Assembly (NCBI GenBank): GCA_018823745.1
Contig: JAHJHR010000018.1
Coordinates: 248,001-312,000, forward strand
Direction of reading: 5' to 3'
Source: Alphaproteobacteria bacterium
GTDB lineage: Bacteria > Pseudomonadota > Alphaproteobacteria > Oceanibaculales > Oceanibaculaceae
DNA length: 64,000 nucleotides
Position numbers and translations under genes: made by a program. The notes under the pieces are model-generated. The model ran no database searches. It had not been told where the DNA came from and worked only from the letters and a program-made list of their open reading frames with translations. Of the stretch, positions 51,892-60,798 are shown one piece after another. The stretch's first letter is position 1. Each line of letters starts with the position of its first letter.

Positions 51892-53391
51892 TCAGGCAGT
51901 CGATGGCAAGAGCGTATCCTCGTTCAGCCGGTCGAGGGGATAAATCGGCCGACGGACACGCTTGAATTCCAGAATACTGTTGTCCGAGGTGGTGACGCCG
52001 TGGCCGTCACAGGTGATCGTTGCCTTGGCCAGACCGGCGAAGCCCGCGCGATAGTGGATGCGGCTCTTCAGGATCAGATAGCGCTTGTACTCCGGCTGGA
52101 TGCCGACGGAGCGGAACACGCCGGTATCCCAGGGCTCGTGATGACGCGAGACGATGACGATCTGCACCTTGCCAGTGTCCAGCACCGCCGTCGGCCCCAT
52201 CTTCACCGTAACGCCGGTATACATAGGGCCACGCACGATCCATTCACCATCGGTGACGGTGCGCACCTTGCCGGTAATCTCCAGCGGCTCGCCGGTGCGC
52301 CCGATAGAGGGCATGTCGGTGCGCCCGCCCAGCTTCAGCGTGACTGTGGCGCCGACACCGGCCTTCGCCATCTGCTGAACCGCCTCCGGGTCCCACACGG
52401 CGGCAACGGCGACATCCTCCAGCCCCTGGCGGATAACCTCGCCGATCACCGTCATCACGTCCTGTGTGCCGCCGGAACCGGTATTGTCGGCATGGTCGAG
52501 CAACAGCACCGGGCCGTCGGTCAGCGTCTTGGCGCGGGCCACCGCCTGTTCCAGCGGCTCATGCTGGTAGATGAACGTCTCGCGGGCTGCCCATGTCCGC
52601 TTGGCGATGTCGTCGCGCATCGCATCGGCCTTCTCCTGGTCGCCATCGGCCACGATGATGACCGAGGTGCCGGCCTCCTGGATATCGGCCATCGGGAAGC
52701 CGCCAAACACCGAGGCGGCGAGGATGCCGGGCCTTGCTTCGGCTTCCCGCGTCATGGCGATCAGCGATTTCATCGGCTCATCATCGGTGCCCTGTTTCAG
52801 CGTCTGCGACAGCAGCGGCAGGTTGACCCAGGACATGACCGGGCGGCACTTGCCTTCCATGCTGTCCAGCACGACACGGCCGATCTGTTCCGCCACCTCG
52901 TACATATCGATATGCGGATAGGTCTTGTAGCCGATCAAAGCGGTGCAATTCTCGACCATGCGCCTGGTCAGATTGGTGTGCAGGTCCAGCGTGACGGCGA
53001 TGGGGATACCGGGGGCAATCTTCCGGATGCGGGCGAGCAGCTCCCCCTCCCCGTCTTCCTCGTCCTGCGTGACCATCGCGCCATGCAGATCGAGCAGCAC
53101 GCCATCGCAGCCCCTGGCGACTTCCTCGCAGATCGCGTTCGCCATCCGCTCATAGGCGTCGCGTTCGACCGGGCCGGAGGGCATGGCCTCGGCCGCCATC
53201 GGGATGGTGAAGCTGGCGCCGCGCTCCTTGGCCAGCTTCATATAGGCGCCCAGCGGCATCGCCGTGCCCTCGAAGGCTTTGCGGGCCGCATCCCCCGTGA
53301 AGGCGCCCCACGCCTCGAAACGCGCCCAATCCGTTCGCAGTGGCGAGAAGGTATTGGTTTCGTGCTTCATCATGGCGAGGACGAGATGCAT
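51892..53391 (-). CDS. M81 family metallopeptidase (MlrC-like), copy 1
   Basis: 499 residues. Opens with the M81 motif MMKHETNTF (His10, Glu11, presumed zinc site) and carries LLDLHGAMVTQDEEDGEG and PVLLLDHADNTGSGG. The archetype MlrC hydrolyses linearised microcystin and other linear peptides; the natural substrate here is unknown. No signal peptide, so it acts in the cytoplasm on imported peptides. It follows copy 2 after 48 b. Confidence 0.88.
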   Translation of the reverse strand: MHLVLAMMKHETNTFSPLRTDWARFEAWGAFTGDAARKAFEGTAMPLGAYMKLAKERGASFTIPMAAEAMPSGPVERDAYERMANAICEEVARGCDGVLLDLHGAMVTQDEEDGEGELLARIRKIAPGIPIAVTLDLHTNLTRRMVENCTALIGYKTYPHIDMYEVAEQIGRVVLDSMEGKCRPVMSWVNLPLLSQTLKQGTDDEPMKSLIAMTREAEARPGILAASVFGGFPMADIQEAGTSVIIVADGDQEKADAMRDDIAKRTWAARETFIYQHEPLEQAVARAKTLTDGPVLLLDHADNTGSGGTQDVMTVIGEVIRQGLEDVAVAAVWDPEAVQQMAKAGVGATVTLKLGGRTDMPSIGRTGEPLEITGKVRTVTDGEWIVRGPMYTGVTVKMGPTAVLDTGKVQIVIVSRHHEPWDTGVFRSVGIQPEYKRYLILKSRIHYRAGFAGLAKATITCDGHGVTTSDNSILEFKRVRRPIYPLDRLNEDTLLPSTA

Positions 53392-53439
53392 GCCGGCTTA
53401 TCCCTTTATGGCTCGTTGATCAGATAGCGTCAGGTCTCC

Positions 53440-54942
53440 TCAATCGCCGCCCGACGGATCATTGATCAGGTTCAGCGGATAGACCGGCCGGCGCACATGC
53501 TTGAAGTCGAGCTGGTTGTAGTCCGAGGTGCAGACGCCGACGCCGGCGCATTCCACCACGCCCTTCATGACCGGCTTGAAGCCGGCGCCCCAATGCACGC
53601 GGCTCTTCAGGCAGAGATAATTCTTCGCCAGCGGGTCGATGCCCAGACTGTAGAAGCAGTTCAGATCGTTCGGCTCCTGATGGCGCGAGATGACGACGAT
53701 CTCCACCTTGCCGGTATCGAACACCGCCGTCGGCCCCATATCGTTCAGGATGCCGGTGCTCATCGGTCCGCGGTTGCGGAACTCGCCATTGGTGATCACC
53801 CGCACCGTGCCGGTCACCTCCAGCGGCTCGCTGACCGCATCGGCAGACAGCAGCGGCATCTTGATCTTGCCGCCCAGCTTCAGCGTCAGCTTCGCGCCAA
53901 TGCCGGCCTTGATCATCTGCTGCACCGCCTCGGGATCGTGCAGCGCGAAGAACGCCACATTCTCCAGCCCCTGACGGATGATCTCCCCCAGCACGGTGGT
54001 GGTGTCCATGGTGCCGCCGGAGGCCGCATTGTCGAAATGGTCGAGCAGGACAACGGGTCCGTCCTTCATGCCCTTGGCGCGGCTGACCGACTCAGCCAGC
54101 GGCTCCAGCTTGTAGACGAAAGATTCGCGTTCCTTCCAGGCGAAGTCGAGCAGCTCGTCGCGGTATTTCCGCGCCAGCTCCGGGTCATTATCGGTGACGA
54201 CCACGACGGACAGGCCGGCATTATGGATATCGGCATGCGGGAAACCGGTGAACAGCGTCGCGACCATCGCGCCGTTCTGCTCCATCTCCCGGCAGCGCAG
54301 CTGGATATCCTTGTTTGGGAAATCATCGGTGCCCTGGCGCATGACATGCGGCAGCATCGGCCGGTTGCCCCAGGCCATGGTCGGCTTCGCCTTGCCCTTC
54401 AGCGCCTGCATCAGCGGCAGGCCGGCGCGCATGCCGGTCTCGTAGATATCGATATGCGGATAGGTCTGGTAGCCCGACACCACCGTCGCGTTGTCGATGA
54501 TCTCCGCATACAGGTTTGTGTGCATGTCAAGCGCGACGGCAATCGGGGTTTCCGGTGCGATCTGGCGCAGCTTCACCAGCAGCTGGCCTTCGCCATCCTC
54601 ATGGCTTTCGGTGACCATCGCGCCATGCAGGTCCAGGAAGATGGCGTCGTATTTCCGGCTCTTCGCGGCAGCGAGAATCTTGCCGACCATGTAGTCATAG
54701 GCCTTGTCCTCGACCGGACCGGACGGCCAAGCGGCAGCGGCGATGGCGACGTCGAAACTCGCCCCTTCCTTCTCCGCTATATCGATAAAGGCTGCCAGCG
54801 CGCTCTGCGTGCCGCGATAGGCGTCTACCGCCTCCTGCCCCTCCGGCGGTACGCCACGGCCGCGCGCGAAGCGTTCCAGCGGCGTCGGCACGGGCGAGAA
54901 GGTGTTCGTCTCGTGCTTCATCATGGCGAAAAGGAAATGCAT
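53440..54942 (-). CDS. M81 family metallopeptidase (MlrC-like), copy 2
   Basis: 500 residues, same architecture as copy 1: MMKHETNTF at the N-terminus, LDLHGAMVTESHEDGEG, PVVLLDHFDNAASGGTMD. The two are recognisably homologous throughout but clearly diverged, so the duplication is not recent. I chose the ATG at 54942 with AGGGGCG upstream instead of the ATG at 54960, which lacks a ribosome site. First gene of the mlrC pair; divergent from the hydroxyproline dehydratase. Confidence 0.88.
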   Translation of the reverse strand: MHFLFAMMKHETNTFSPVPTPLERFARGRGVPPEGQEAVDAYRGTQSALAAFIDIAEKEGASFDVAIAAAAWPSGPVEDKAYDYMVGKILAAAKSRKYDAIFLDLHGAMVTESHEDGEGQLLVKLRQIAPETPIAVALDMHTNLYAEIIDNATVVSGYQTYPHIDIYETGMRAGLPLMQALKGKAKPTMAWGNRPMLPHVMRQGTDDFPNKDIQLRCREMEQNGAMVATLFTGFPHADIHNAGLSVVVVTDNDPELARKYRDELLDFAWKERESFVYKLEPLAESVSRAKGMKDGPVVLLDHFDNAASGGTMDTTTVLGEIIRQGLENVAFFALHDPEAVQQMIKAGIGAKLTLKLGGKIKMPLLSADAVSEPLEVTGTVRVITNGEFRNRGPMSTGILNDMGPTAVFDTGKVEIVVISRHQEPNDLNCFYSLGIDPLAKNYLCLKSRVHWGAGFKPVMKGVVECAGVGVCTSDYNQLDFKHVRRPVYPLNLINDPSGGD

Positions 54943-55129
54943 TGAGACGCCCCTGTTCATTGGTTTTGTTTTTTAACCTGCACGGTCTGGGCAATATGCA
55001 AACCTCCCTTACAACTGACGTCAAGCATCCATTAGCCGATAAGCAAACTTATATGGCAGGCGGCTGACTCAAGGGTTAGGCTCAGGCCATTCATAAGAAG
55101 CGCATAATTAAGACCGAGGGGGCAGCACC

Positions 55130-56233
55130 ATGAAGATCACCCGTATCACCGCCTACCAGATCGACCTGCCGCTGCATGAGGGCAGCTACAAATGGGCGGA
55201 TGGCAAATCCGTGGAGGTGTTCGATTCCACCGTGGTCGCGGTGGAGACCGATGCCGGCATTACCGGCTATGGCGAGGTCTGCCCGCTCGGGCCGGCCTAT
55301 CTGCCGGCCTATGCCAATGGCGCGCGCACCGGCATCAAGGAACTGGCGCCAGGGCTGATCGGGCTGGACCCGCGCGACCTCGGCACCATCAACCGGGTGA
55401 TGGACCAGGCAATGCGCGGTCATCCCTATGTGAAGTCACCGCTGGATATCGCCTGCTGGGACATTCTGGGCAAGGTAACCGGCCTGCCCGCCGTCACCCT
55501 GCTGGGCGGGCGCAGTGGCGAGGATGTCATGCTCTACCGCGCCATCTCGCAGGATACGCCCGAGGCGATGGCGGCCAATGTCGCCGGCTACAGGGCGGAG
55601 GGTTACACCAAGTTCCAGCTGAAGGTCGGCGGCGACGCGGATACCGATATCGCACGCATCCATGCCGTCGCCGAGAAGCTGCTGCCCGGCGATGTGCTGA
55701 TCGCCGATGCCAATACCGGCTGGCTGATGCATGAGGCGGCGCGCGTCGTCGAGGGGGTGCGCGATGTCGATGTCTATATCGAGCAGCCCTGCCCGTCCTA
55801 CGAGGAATGCCTGGCGATCCGCCGCCGCACGCCGAAGCCCTTCATCCTGGACGAGGTGATCGACGGACTGCCCGCCGTGCTGCGCGGCGCATCGGACCTG
55901 GCGATGGACGTGATCAACCTGAAAATCTCCAAGGTCGGCGGGTTGACCAAAGCGCGGCAGATCCGCGATCTCTGCCTGTCGCTCGGCATCGCCATGACCA
56001 TCGAGGACACCTGGGGCGGCGACATCACCACCGCCGCCATCGCTCACCTCGCCCATTCGACGCCAGCCGATTTCCTGTTCTCGGCCACCGACTTCAACAG
56101 CTACGTCACCGTCTCCCTCGCCGAGGGCGCCCCGCAGCGCCAGCAGGGCCGCATGAGCGCCTCAACCGCCCCTGGCCTGGGCGTGACACCGCGCATGGAT
56201 GTCCTGGGCAAGCCGGTGTTCAGCGTGGGGTGA
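55130..56233 (+). CDS. cis-3-Hydroxy-L-proline dehydratase (enolase superfamily)
   Basis: 367-residue muconate-lactonizing-subgroup enzyme predicted to dehydrate cis-3-hydroxy-L-proline to 1-pyrroline-2-carboxylate. Active-site Lys165 (KFQLKVGG) and Lys265 ([10 protein letters not shown]) face each other; metal ligands are Asp193 (DANTGW), Glu218 (IEQPC) and Asp241 (LDEVIDG). These blocks and [16 protein letters not shown] match the characterised cis-3-hydroxyproline dehydratase family closely. GAGGGGG ribosome site. An alternative is hydroxyproline-betaine epimerase, but the neighbouring hydroxyproline genes favour the dehydratase. Confidence 0.82.
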   Translation: MKITRITAYQIDLPLHEGSYKWADGKSVEVFDSTVVAVETDAGITGYGEVCPLGPAYLPAYANGARTGIKELAPGLIGLDPRDLGTINRVMDQAMRGHPYVKSPLDIACWDILGKVTGLPAVTLLGGRSGEDVMLYRAISQDTPEAMAANVAGYRAEGYTKFQLKVGGDADTDIARIHAVAEKLLPGDVLIADANTGWLMHEAARVVEGVRDVDVYIEQPCPSYEECLAIRRRTPKPFILDEVIDGLPAVLRGASDLAMDVINLKISKVGGLTKARQIRDLCLSLGIAMTIEDTWGGDITTAAIAHLAHSTPADFLFSATDFNSYVTVSLAEGAPQRQQGRMSASTAPGLGVTPRMDVLGKPVFSVG

Positions 56234-56297
56234 TCCCTACTCAGACCGCCAGTCATATCAGACCGTCAATGCCCTCAAGCCTTTAACATTCTCAGTC

Positions 56298-56397
56298 CGT
56301 CACCCCCGGCCTTGTGCCGGGGGTCCATGTCTCAGCTTTCTGGATACCGGTCAAGAAGGCTGAACCCTGGATTCCCGGCACAAGGCCGGGAATGACG
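56298..56397. repeat. Inverted pair of 30-bp REP-like palindromes
   Basis: Copy A (56298-56327) and copy B (56368-56397, opposite orientation) share the core CCCGGCCTTGTGCCGGG and the flanks CGTCA and TCCA. They differ at two positions on each side of the core (CC..GG against TT..AA), which preserves base pairing in both. They sit between two convergent genes, the usual place for such elements. Confidence 0.8.
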
Positions 56398-56403
56398 TTC
56401 TTT

Positions 56404-57492
56404 TTACCCCATCACCCGCACCAGCCGGAATTCGGCATCCAGCCGCCAGCTGCCATCGGGTTTCTGGATTTCGCCGCGCCAGGTGAAACTGTCGGGGCGG
56501 ATGTCGTTGAAGCTCCAGCGCGCCGGGCTTCCATATTCCTCGCCCTCCAGCAGGATGCGGTCGCCCTGGCGGGTGCCGGCCAGGCGGTTGACCGTGCCGG
56601 TCACCGGGTTGATCCAGATGATGCGCCACAGCCCGGCCCCGGCATCGTAGAAGCGCAGCGTGGTGCTGTAGCGATCGGCGATGCGGATATCCTGCCGCCG
56701 GCCACGCGCCGGGGCGATCCAGACATCCTGGATGGCGCGGCCGTCCAGCGCCCAGCTGAACCACCATTCGCCGATATCGCTGGCGACCGGCACGCCCTCG
56801 GCAAAATCAGTCACCTCAGCCCGCCAGCCGCCGATCACCCAGTCGAAGGCGTGGGCGGCCTCGCCCAGAACCGGCGACGCGGCCGGAGAAAGCAGCGCCT
56901 CGGCTGTCACCTGCTGCACATTGCGGGTCGCCGGGCCGGTGGCGATGCGCCGCCAGATCGTACCGTAATCGGTGGGAAAGCCGGCCTCGTCCACGGCCAC
57001 CTCCGCCTGGAAATCGCTATCCAGCCCGCGATAGCGATAAAGCCCCTCGCCCAAGCGTTCATAGGATTGCGCGGCAGGTTTTACAGCGAATTCCGGGAAC
57101 AGCACCCAGGCGGCGCGGATTTCCCGTGTCTCGCCGACCGCCAGCCGCAAGCGGTTGATCGGCAGCGCATTGGTCGCCGGGCTGATGCCGAGATCGACAT
57201 CCAGGCAGCCATCGAGCTGCGGCGCGGGCGTGCCGTCCCGCTGCCACTGCCCCTGCCCGTCATGATCCAGGGTCAGCGTCCGCGTGCGGCCCTGAAAGCT
57301 CTGCGTCGCCTCGACGCGGCGGGTGATCCAGCCGGCATCGCAGGTCAGGCGGTAGTCGATGCGCAGCGGCGCGCCGGCCTCCGCCAGCAAGGCGGTGCCG
57401 GCGATCTCGATGCCATCCGGGTCCATCCGCACACTAGCCTGCTCAAAGCTGGCCTCGTCCAGGATGCGGCGCCACATGAGGGTCTGGTTCAT
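56404..57492 (-). CDS. Putative glycolipid-binding domain fused to lipocalin-like domain
   Basis: 362 residues. The N-terminal half (about 1-185: RIDYRLTCDAGWITRRVE, GCLDVDLGISPATNALPINRL) resembles the putative glycolipid-binding family (PF06475). The C-terminal half (about 200-362: EWWFSWALDGRAIQDVW, WRIIWINPVTGTVNRLAG) is a beta-rich DUF1579-like domain. No signal peptide. The frame is open far upstream into the AraC gene, but the ATG at 57492 has GGAGAG 6 b upstream. Divergent from the AraC regulator by 81 b, which probably controls it. Function unknown. Confidence 0.75.
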   Translation of the reverse strand: MNQTLMWRRILDEASFEQASVRMDPDGIEIAGTALLAEAGAPLRIDYRLTCDAGWITRRVEATQSFQGRTRTLTLDHDGQGQWQRDGTPAPQLDGCLDVDLGISPATNALPINRLRLAVGETREIRAAWVLFPEFAVKPAAQSYERLGEGLYRYRGLDSDFQAEVAVDEAGFPTDYGTIWRRIATGPATRNVQQVTAEALLSPAASPVLGEAAHAFDWVIGGWRAEVTDFAEGVPVASDIGEWWFSWALDGRAIQDVWIAPARGRRQDIRIADRYSTTLRFYDAGAGLWRIIWINPVTGTVNRLAGTRQGDRILLEGEEYGSPARWSFNDIRPDSFTWRGEIQKPDGSWRLDAEFRLVRVMG

Positions 57493-57573
57493 CACGTCTC
57501 TCCAAAGTGAACGGCACCAGACGCTAGTCATTCCGGTGATCCGCTTCTTGGGGATTATTGCTATAATCGCGCC

Positions 57574-58404
57574 ATGAGCCTGATGCCGATGATCCAGCAG
57601 GAGACAACCCGCCAGACACTGCTCGCCCAGGGCGACGGGTGGAGCGTCAGCGATGTGATCTGCCGCTCCGGCCCTGACGATGCGCCCTATGAGGAGCAGC
57701 ACGGCCCGACCGTGGTCGCGGCGGTGCTGAGCGGTAATTTTCTCTACCGCTCGACCCATGGAACGGCGCTGATGGCCGCCGGCTCGCTGATGATGGGCAA
57801 TGCCGGGGCCTGCTATCGCTGCGGCCATGAGCATGGCGTCGGCGACCGCTGCATCGCCTTCCATTTCACACCGGATTTCATGGAGGAGATGGCGCGCGAC
57901 CTGCCCGGCCTGCGCCGGCGGGATTTTCCGCTGCACCGGCTGCCACCCTTGCCGGCGCTGGCGCCGCTGGTAGCATCCGCCGGGCGGGCGCTGGAGCGGC
58001 CGGAGGATATGGAGGGGCTGGCGCTGCGCATGGCAGGCGCCGCCCTGCGGCTGAGCCGGGCGGATGCACCGGTGGCGCTGGAGTCGCGGGGATTGGCGCG
58101 GATTGCCGATGCGGTGGCGCTGATAGAGGCGCGCTATACCGAGCCGCTGAGCGTGGCGGAGATTGCCCGGGAGGTCGGGCTGAGCCGCTATCATTTCCTG
58201 CGGCTGTTCGCGGCGGCGATGAATGTGACGCCGTATCAGTATCTTATCGGTCGCCGGCTGCGGGCGGCTGCGGCCCTGTTACCGGACCGCAGCCGCACCG
58301 TGCTGGATATCGCGCTCTCGGTCGGGTTCGGCGATCTGTCCGAATTCACCCGCCGGTTTCGTCGGATTTTCGGAACAACGCCTTCCGATTATCGGAACCG
58401 CTAA
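57574..58404 (+). CDS. AraC-family transcriptional regulator
   Basis: 276 residues: an N-terminal cupin-like sensing region (about 1-160) with a Cys-containing CYRCGHEHGVGDRCIAFHF segment, and two helix-turn-helix motifs at the C-terminus (SVAEIAREVGLSRYHFLRLF; TVLDIALSVGFGDLSEFTRRF ending GTTPSDYRNR). The likely target is the divergent glycolipid-binding gene. Its stop overlaps the convergent stop of peptide-binding protein 3 by 4 b. Confidence 0.88.
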   Translation: MSLMPMIQQETTRQTLLAQGDGWSVSDVICRSGPDDAPYEEQHGPTVVAAVLSGNFLYRSTHGTALMAAGSLMMGNAGACYRCGHEHGVGDRCIAFHFTPDFMEEMARDLPGLRRRDFPLHRLPPLPALAPLVASAGRALERPEDMEGLALRMAGAALRLSRADAPVALESRGLARIADAVALIEARYTEPLSVAEIAREVGLSRYHFLRLFAAAMNVTPYQYLIGRRLRAAAALLPDRSRTVLDIALSVGFGDLSEFTRRFRRIFGTTPSDYRNR

Positions 58405-59984
58405 CCCTTCTTTTCGATGTTCCAGAAGAACGGCACGGGCCCTTCCAGCACGCCCGTCACATTCTTGCGATAGGCGCTGACAGCGAAATACTGGCCGAGC
58501 GGAATATTGGCCACATCCTGCCAGGCCAGCTTGGAGATCTGCTCGGCCAGCGCCTTCTGCCTGGCCGGGTCGGTCGCGCGGGCGAAGCTGTCGCGCAACC
58601 CTTCCATCTCCGCACTTTCATACCAGCCGAACCAGCCGCCCTTCTTGCCCCGGCCATTAATGCCCAGATTGGCGACCGGATTGATCAGATCGGCCCCGAC
58701 CCAGGTGGTGGCAAACAGGTTCCAGCCGCCCTGGTCGACCGGGTCCTGCTTGGCGCGGCGGCTAACCAGCGTCTGCCAGTCCATGGCCAGCAATTCGACG
58801 TTGAAGCCGGCCTTACGCATCGCCTGCGCAACGATGGGCGGGTGGCTCGACAGGGTCGCCACATCGGTCGGGTGCATGATCACCACCTTGGTGCCGTCAT
58901 AGCCCGATTCCTTCAGCAGCTTCGCCGCCGTCGCGATATCGCCCTTGCCCATGCCCTCGGAGCCCGCCGTGGTGCCGAAGGGCGTCTCGCAGATGAACAT
59001 CGAGGTGCAGAGCTTGTAGTAGCGCGGATCACCCATCATGCCGATCATCAGGTCTTCCTGGTTCACGGCATAGGCCAGCGCCTGGCGCACCTTCGGATTA
59101 TTGAAGGGCGGATGCAGATGGTTGGGGCGCAGCATCACCTGGCTGCCCAGCTTGTTGATGATCTTTATCTCGACGCCGGAATCCGCCTCAATCAGCGGAA
59201 TCAGATCGGTCGGCGGATTCTCCATATAGTCGATCTCGGCATTGAGCAGCGCATTCACCGTGGTCATGTGATCCGGCATGGCGATCTGCTCGACGCGGTC
59301 GACCTTCACCACCTTGCCGCCCGACGCCCAGCTCGGCGCCTCGGAACGCGGCACATAGTCGGTGTTCTTCACGTAGACGACCTTCAGGCCGGGCTGGAAT
59401 TCCGACGCCACCCATTTGAACGGGCCGGAGCCGATCTGTTCCGGCATCGGTTCCGATGGCGGGGTTTCGGCCAGCTTCTTCGGCACCATGAAGGGCGCGC
59501 TGGAGCTCGGCTTGGCCAGCGATTCCAGCACCAGGCCGTAAGGCTCCTTCAGCACCAGATCAAAGCTCTTGTCGCCGGTCGGCTTCATCTCCTTGGTGAA
59601 GTCCATCAGCTTCTGGCCCATGCCGTCGCGCTGGCCCCAGCGCTTGATCGAGGCGATGCAATCCTCTGCCGTCACCGGCGTACCGTCATGCCATTTCAAA
59701 CCGTCGCGCAGGGTGAAGCTGTAGGTCAGCCCGTCATCGCTGATTTTCCAGCCTTCCAGCATCTGCGGCTTGATCTGCTGCTTTTCGTCCAGCGCCAGCA
59801 GCGTGTCGAAGATCATGTAACCATGGTCGCGTGCCGTATAGGCGGTGGTCATGATCGGGTCGAGCACCCGCACCGGCGAATGCTTCACCACCCGAAGGAC
59901 CGTCTCCGCCTCGGCCGATACCGGCAGCAGGGCCGACAGCGCCGCCACGGCGCAGGCGGCGAGGCTCAATTGTTGCAGTCGCAT
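58401..59984 (-). CDS. ABC peptide-binding protein (SBP family 5), paralog 3
   Basis: 527-residue periplasmic receptor with signal peptide LSLAACAVAALSALLPVSAEA. It is nearly collinear with paralog 2 (same PPSEPMPEQIGSGPFKWV, PNHLHPPFNNPKV and TWVGADLINPVANLGING blocks). No permease or ATPase genes accompany it, so it may be a second receptor for the DppBC system. ATG at 59984 with AAGGAAAAGG upstream; the longer frame adds a leader without a signal. It has its own sigma-54 promoter. Confidence 0.92.
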   Translation of the reverse strand: MRLQQLSLAACAVAALSALLPVSAEAETVLRVVKHSPVRVLDPIMTTAYTARDHGYMIFDTLLALDEKQQIKPQMLEGWKISDDGLTYSFTLRDGLKWHDGTPVTAEDCIASIKRWGQRDGMGQKLMDFTKEMKPTGDKSFDLVLKEPYGLVLESLAKPSSSAPFMVPKKLAETPPSEPMPEQIGSGPFKWVASEFQPGLKVVYVKNTDYVPRSEAPSWASGGKVVKVDRVEQIAMPDHMTTVNALLNAEIDYMENPPTDLIPLIEADSGVEIKIINKLGSQVMLRPNHLHPPFNNPKVRQALAYAVNQEDLMIGMMGDPRYYKLCTSMFICETPFGTTAGSEGMGKGDIATAAKLLKESGYDGTKVVIMHPTDVATLSSHPPIVAQAMRKAGFNVELLAMDWQTLVSRRAKQDPVDQGGWNLFATTWVGADLINPVANLGINGRGKKGGWFGWYESAEMEGLRDSFARATDPARQKALAEQISKLAWQDVANIPLGQYFAVSAYRKNVTGVLEGPVPFFWNIEKKG

Positions 59985-60049
59985 TGCCTTTTCCTTCCCG
60001 TTCCGTTCTTCCCTACGAAGAACAGGCTTGATCACACGGGGGTATTCAC

Positions 60050-60065
60050 CGCGAAAATCATGCCA
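60050..60065 (-). promoter_or_regulatory. Sigma-54 promoter of peptide-binding protein 3
   Basis: On the minus strand TGGCATGATTTTCGCG matches the -24/-12 consensus with GG and GC correctly spaced. It differs from the element before paralog 2 at one base only and lies at nearly the same distance from the start codon (66 versus 75 b). Confidence 0.7.
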
Positions 60066-60244
60066 GCCGGGGATGGCCAGGAACCCTAACTGCAAGTATC
60101 TGTAATCGTTTTAAATTCTAGCAATCAGGCGATTCGCCGGTTGAGGGATTTTCGCGGGTTGCCCGTCCCGTGCACTTTCCTGCTCATGGAAGAAGCAGTT
60201 GCAAAATAAGGAAACACTGAATTGGAAAAGTAACGGGCCATGCC

Positions 60245-60790
60245 TTACGGCTGCGTCTTCGCCTCGGCCAGCAACTCTGCTGTCGGCACCACGCGCACGG
60301 GCGGCTCGGCAATCAGCTCGCTCCACAGCCAGTTATGATGGCGGATGACCGCAGGCGCCTCCAGATGTGGCCGGTCACTGAGCGTATGCGCGTCCGACGC
60401 CACAATGGTCGGAAAACCGTTTGAGACAGTGGAGCGCACTGTCGAATCGACGCAGAAATCCGTGGCCCAGCCGCAGACCAGAACACGCACCGGGTTCAGG
60501 CTGCGCAGCAGCGCCGCGAGACCGGTGCCGGCATAGGCATCGTTCAGGGTCTTCCCGATTTCGATATCTTCGGGTGAGCGCACCAGATCCGGCAGGAATT
60601 CCCAGCCGGGAGAGCCCGCCTCAAACCCGTCACCCGGCTGGCCGCAATGGCGTATCCACACGGCCCTGCCCCCGGTACCGCGCACCATCGCCGTCAGCGC
60701 GTTGATGCGTGCGACCACGCCGGCCAGATCGTGCTTGGGCGCCCCCGACAGCATCCCGGCCTGCATGTCGACGATGAGGATGATGTCCAC
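60245..60790 (-). CDS. Isochorismatase-fold cysteine hydrolase
   Basis: 181-residue alpha/beta hydrolase of the isochorismatase superfamily, usually amidases (nicotinamidase, ureidoacrylate hydrolase and others). Catalytic triad Asp8 (IVDMQ), Lys80 (IGKTLNDAY) and Cys113 (TDFCVDSTVR). It starts with GTG, preceded by AAGGGGC, 8 b after the 4-hydroxyproline epimerase stop, so they are cotranscribed. The substrate is unknown; an amide or lactam in hydroxyproline or peptide breakdown is possible. Confidence 0.85.
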   Translation of the reverse strand: MDIILIVDMQAGMLSGAPKHDLAGVVARINALTAMVRGTGGRAVWIRHCGQPGDGFEAGSPGWEFLPDLVRSPEDIEIGKTLNDAYAGTGLAALLRSLNPVRVLVCGWATDFCVDSTVRSTVSNGFPTIVASDAHTLSDRPHLEAPAVIRHHNWLWSELIAEPPVRVVPTAELLAEAKTQP

Positions 60791-60798
60791 AATGCCCC

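Noticed and set aside
51870..51900. Possible NtrC half-site TGCACC upstream of the sigma-54 promoter of binding protein 2
   Set aside because: The second half-site is poor (3 of 6 bases) and it overlaps the end of the M81 gene; not enough to call an enhancer.
51892..54942. Microcystin-degradation (mlr) cluster
   Set aside because: Only MlrC-like genes are present; mlrA, mlrB and mlrD are absent, and MlrC homologs are widespread in non-degraders.
55054..55069. Sigma-54-like TGGCAGG sequence before the cis-3-hydroxyproline dehydratase
   Set aside because: The invariant -12 GC is absent (AC instead).
57493..58194. 234-codon N-terminal extension of the glycolipid-binding gene
   Set aside because: It runs antisense through the AraC regulator and has no ribosome site; the ATG at 57492 does.
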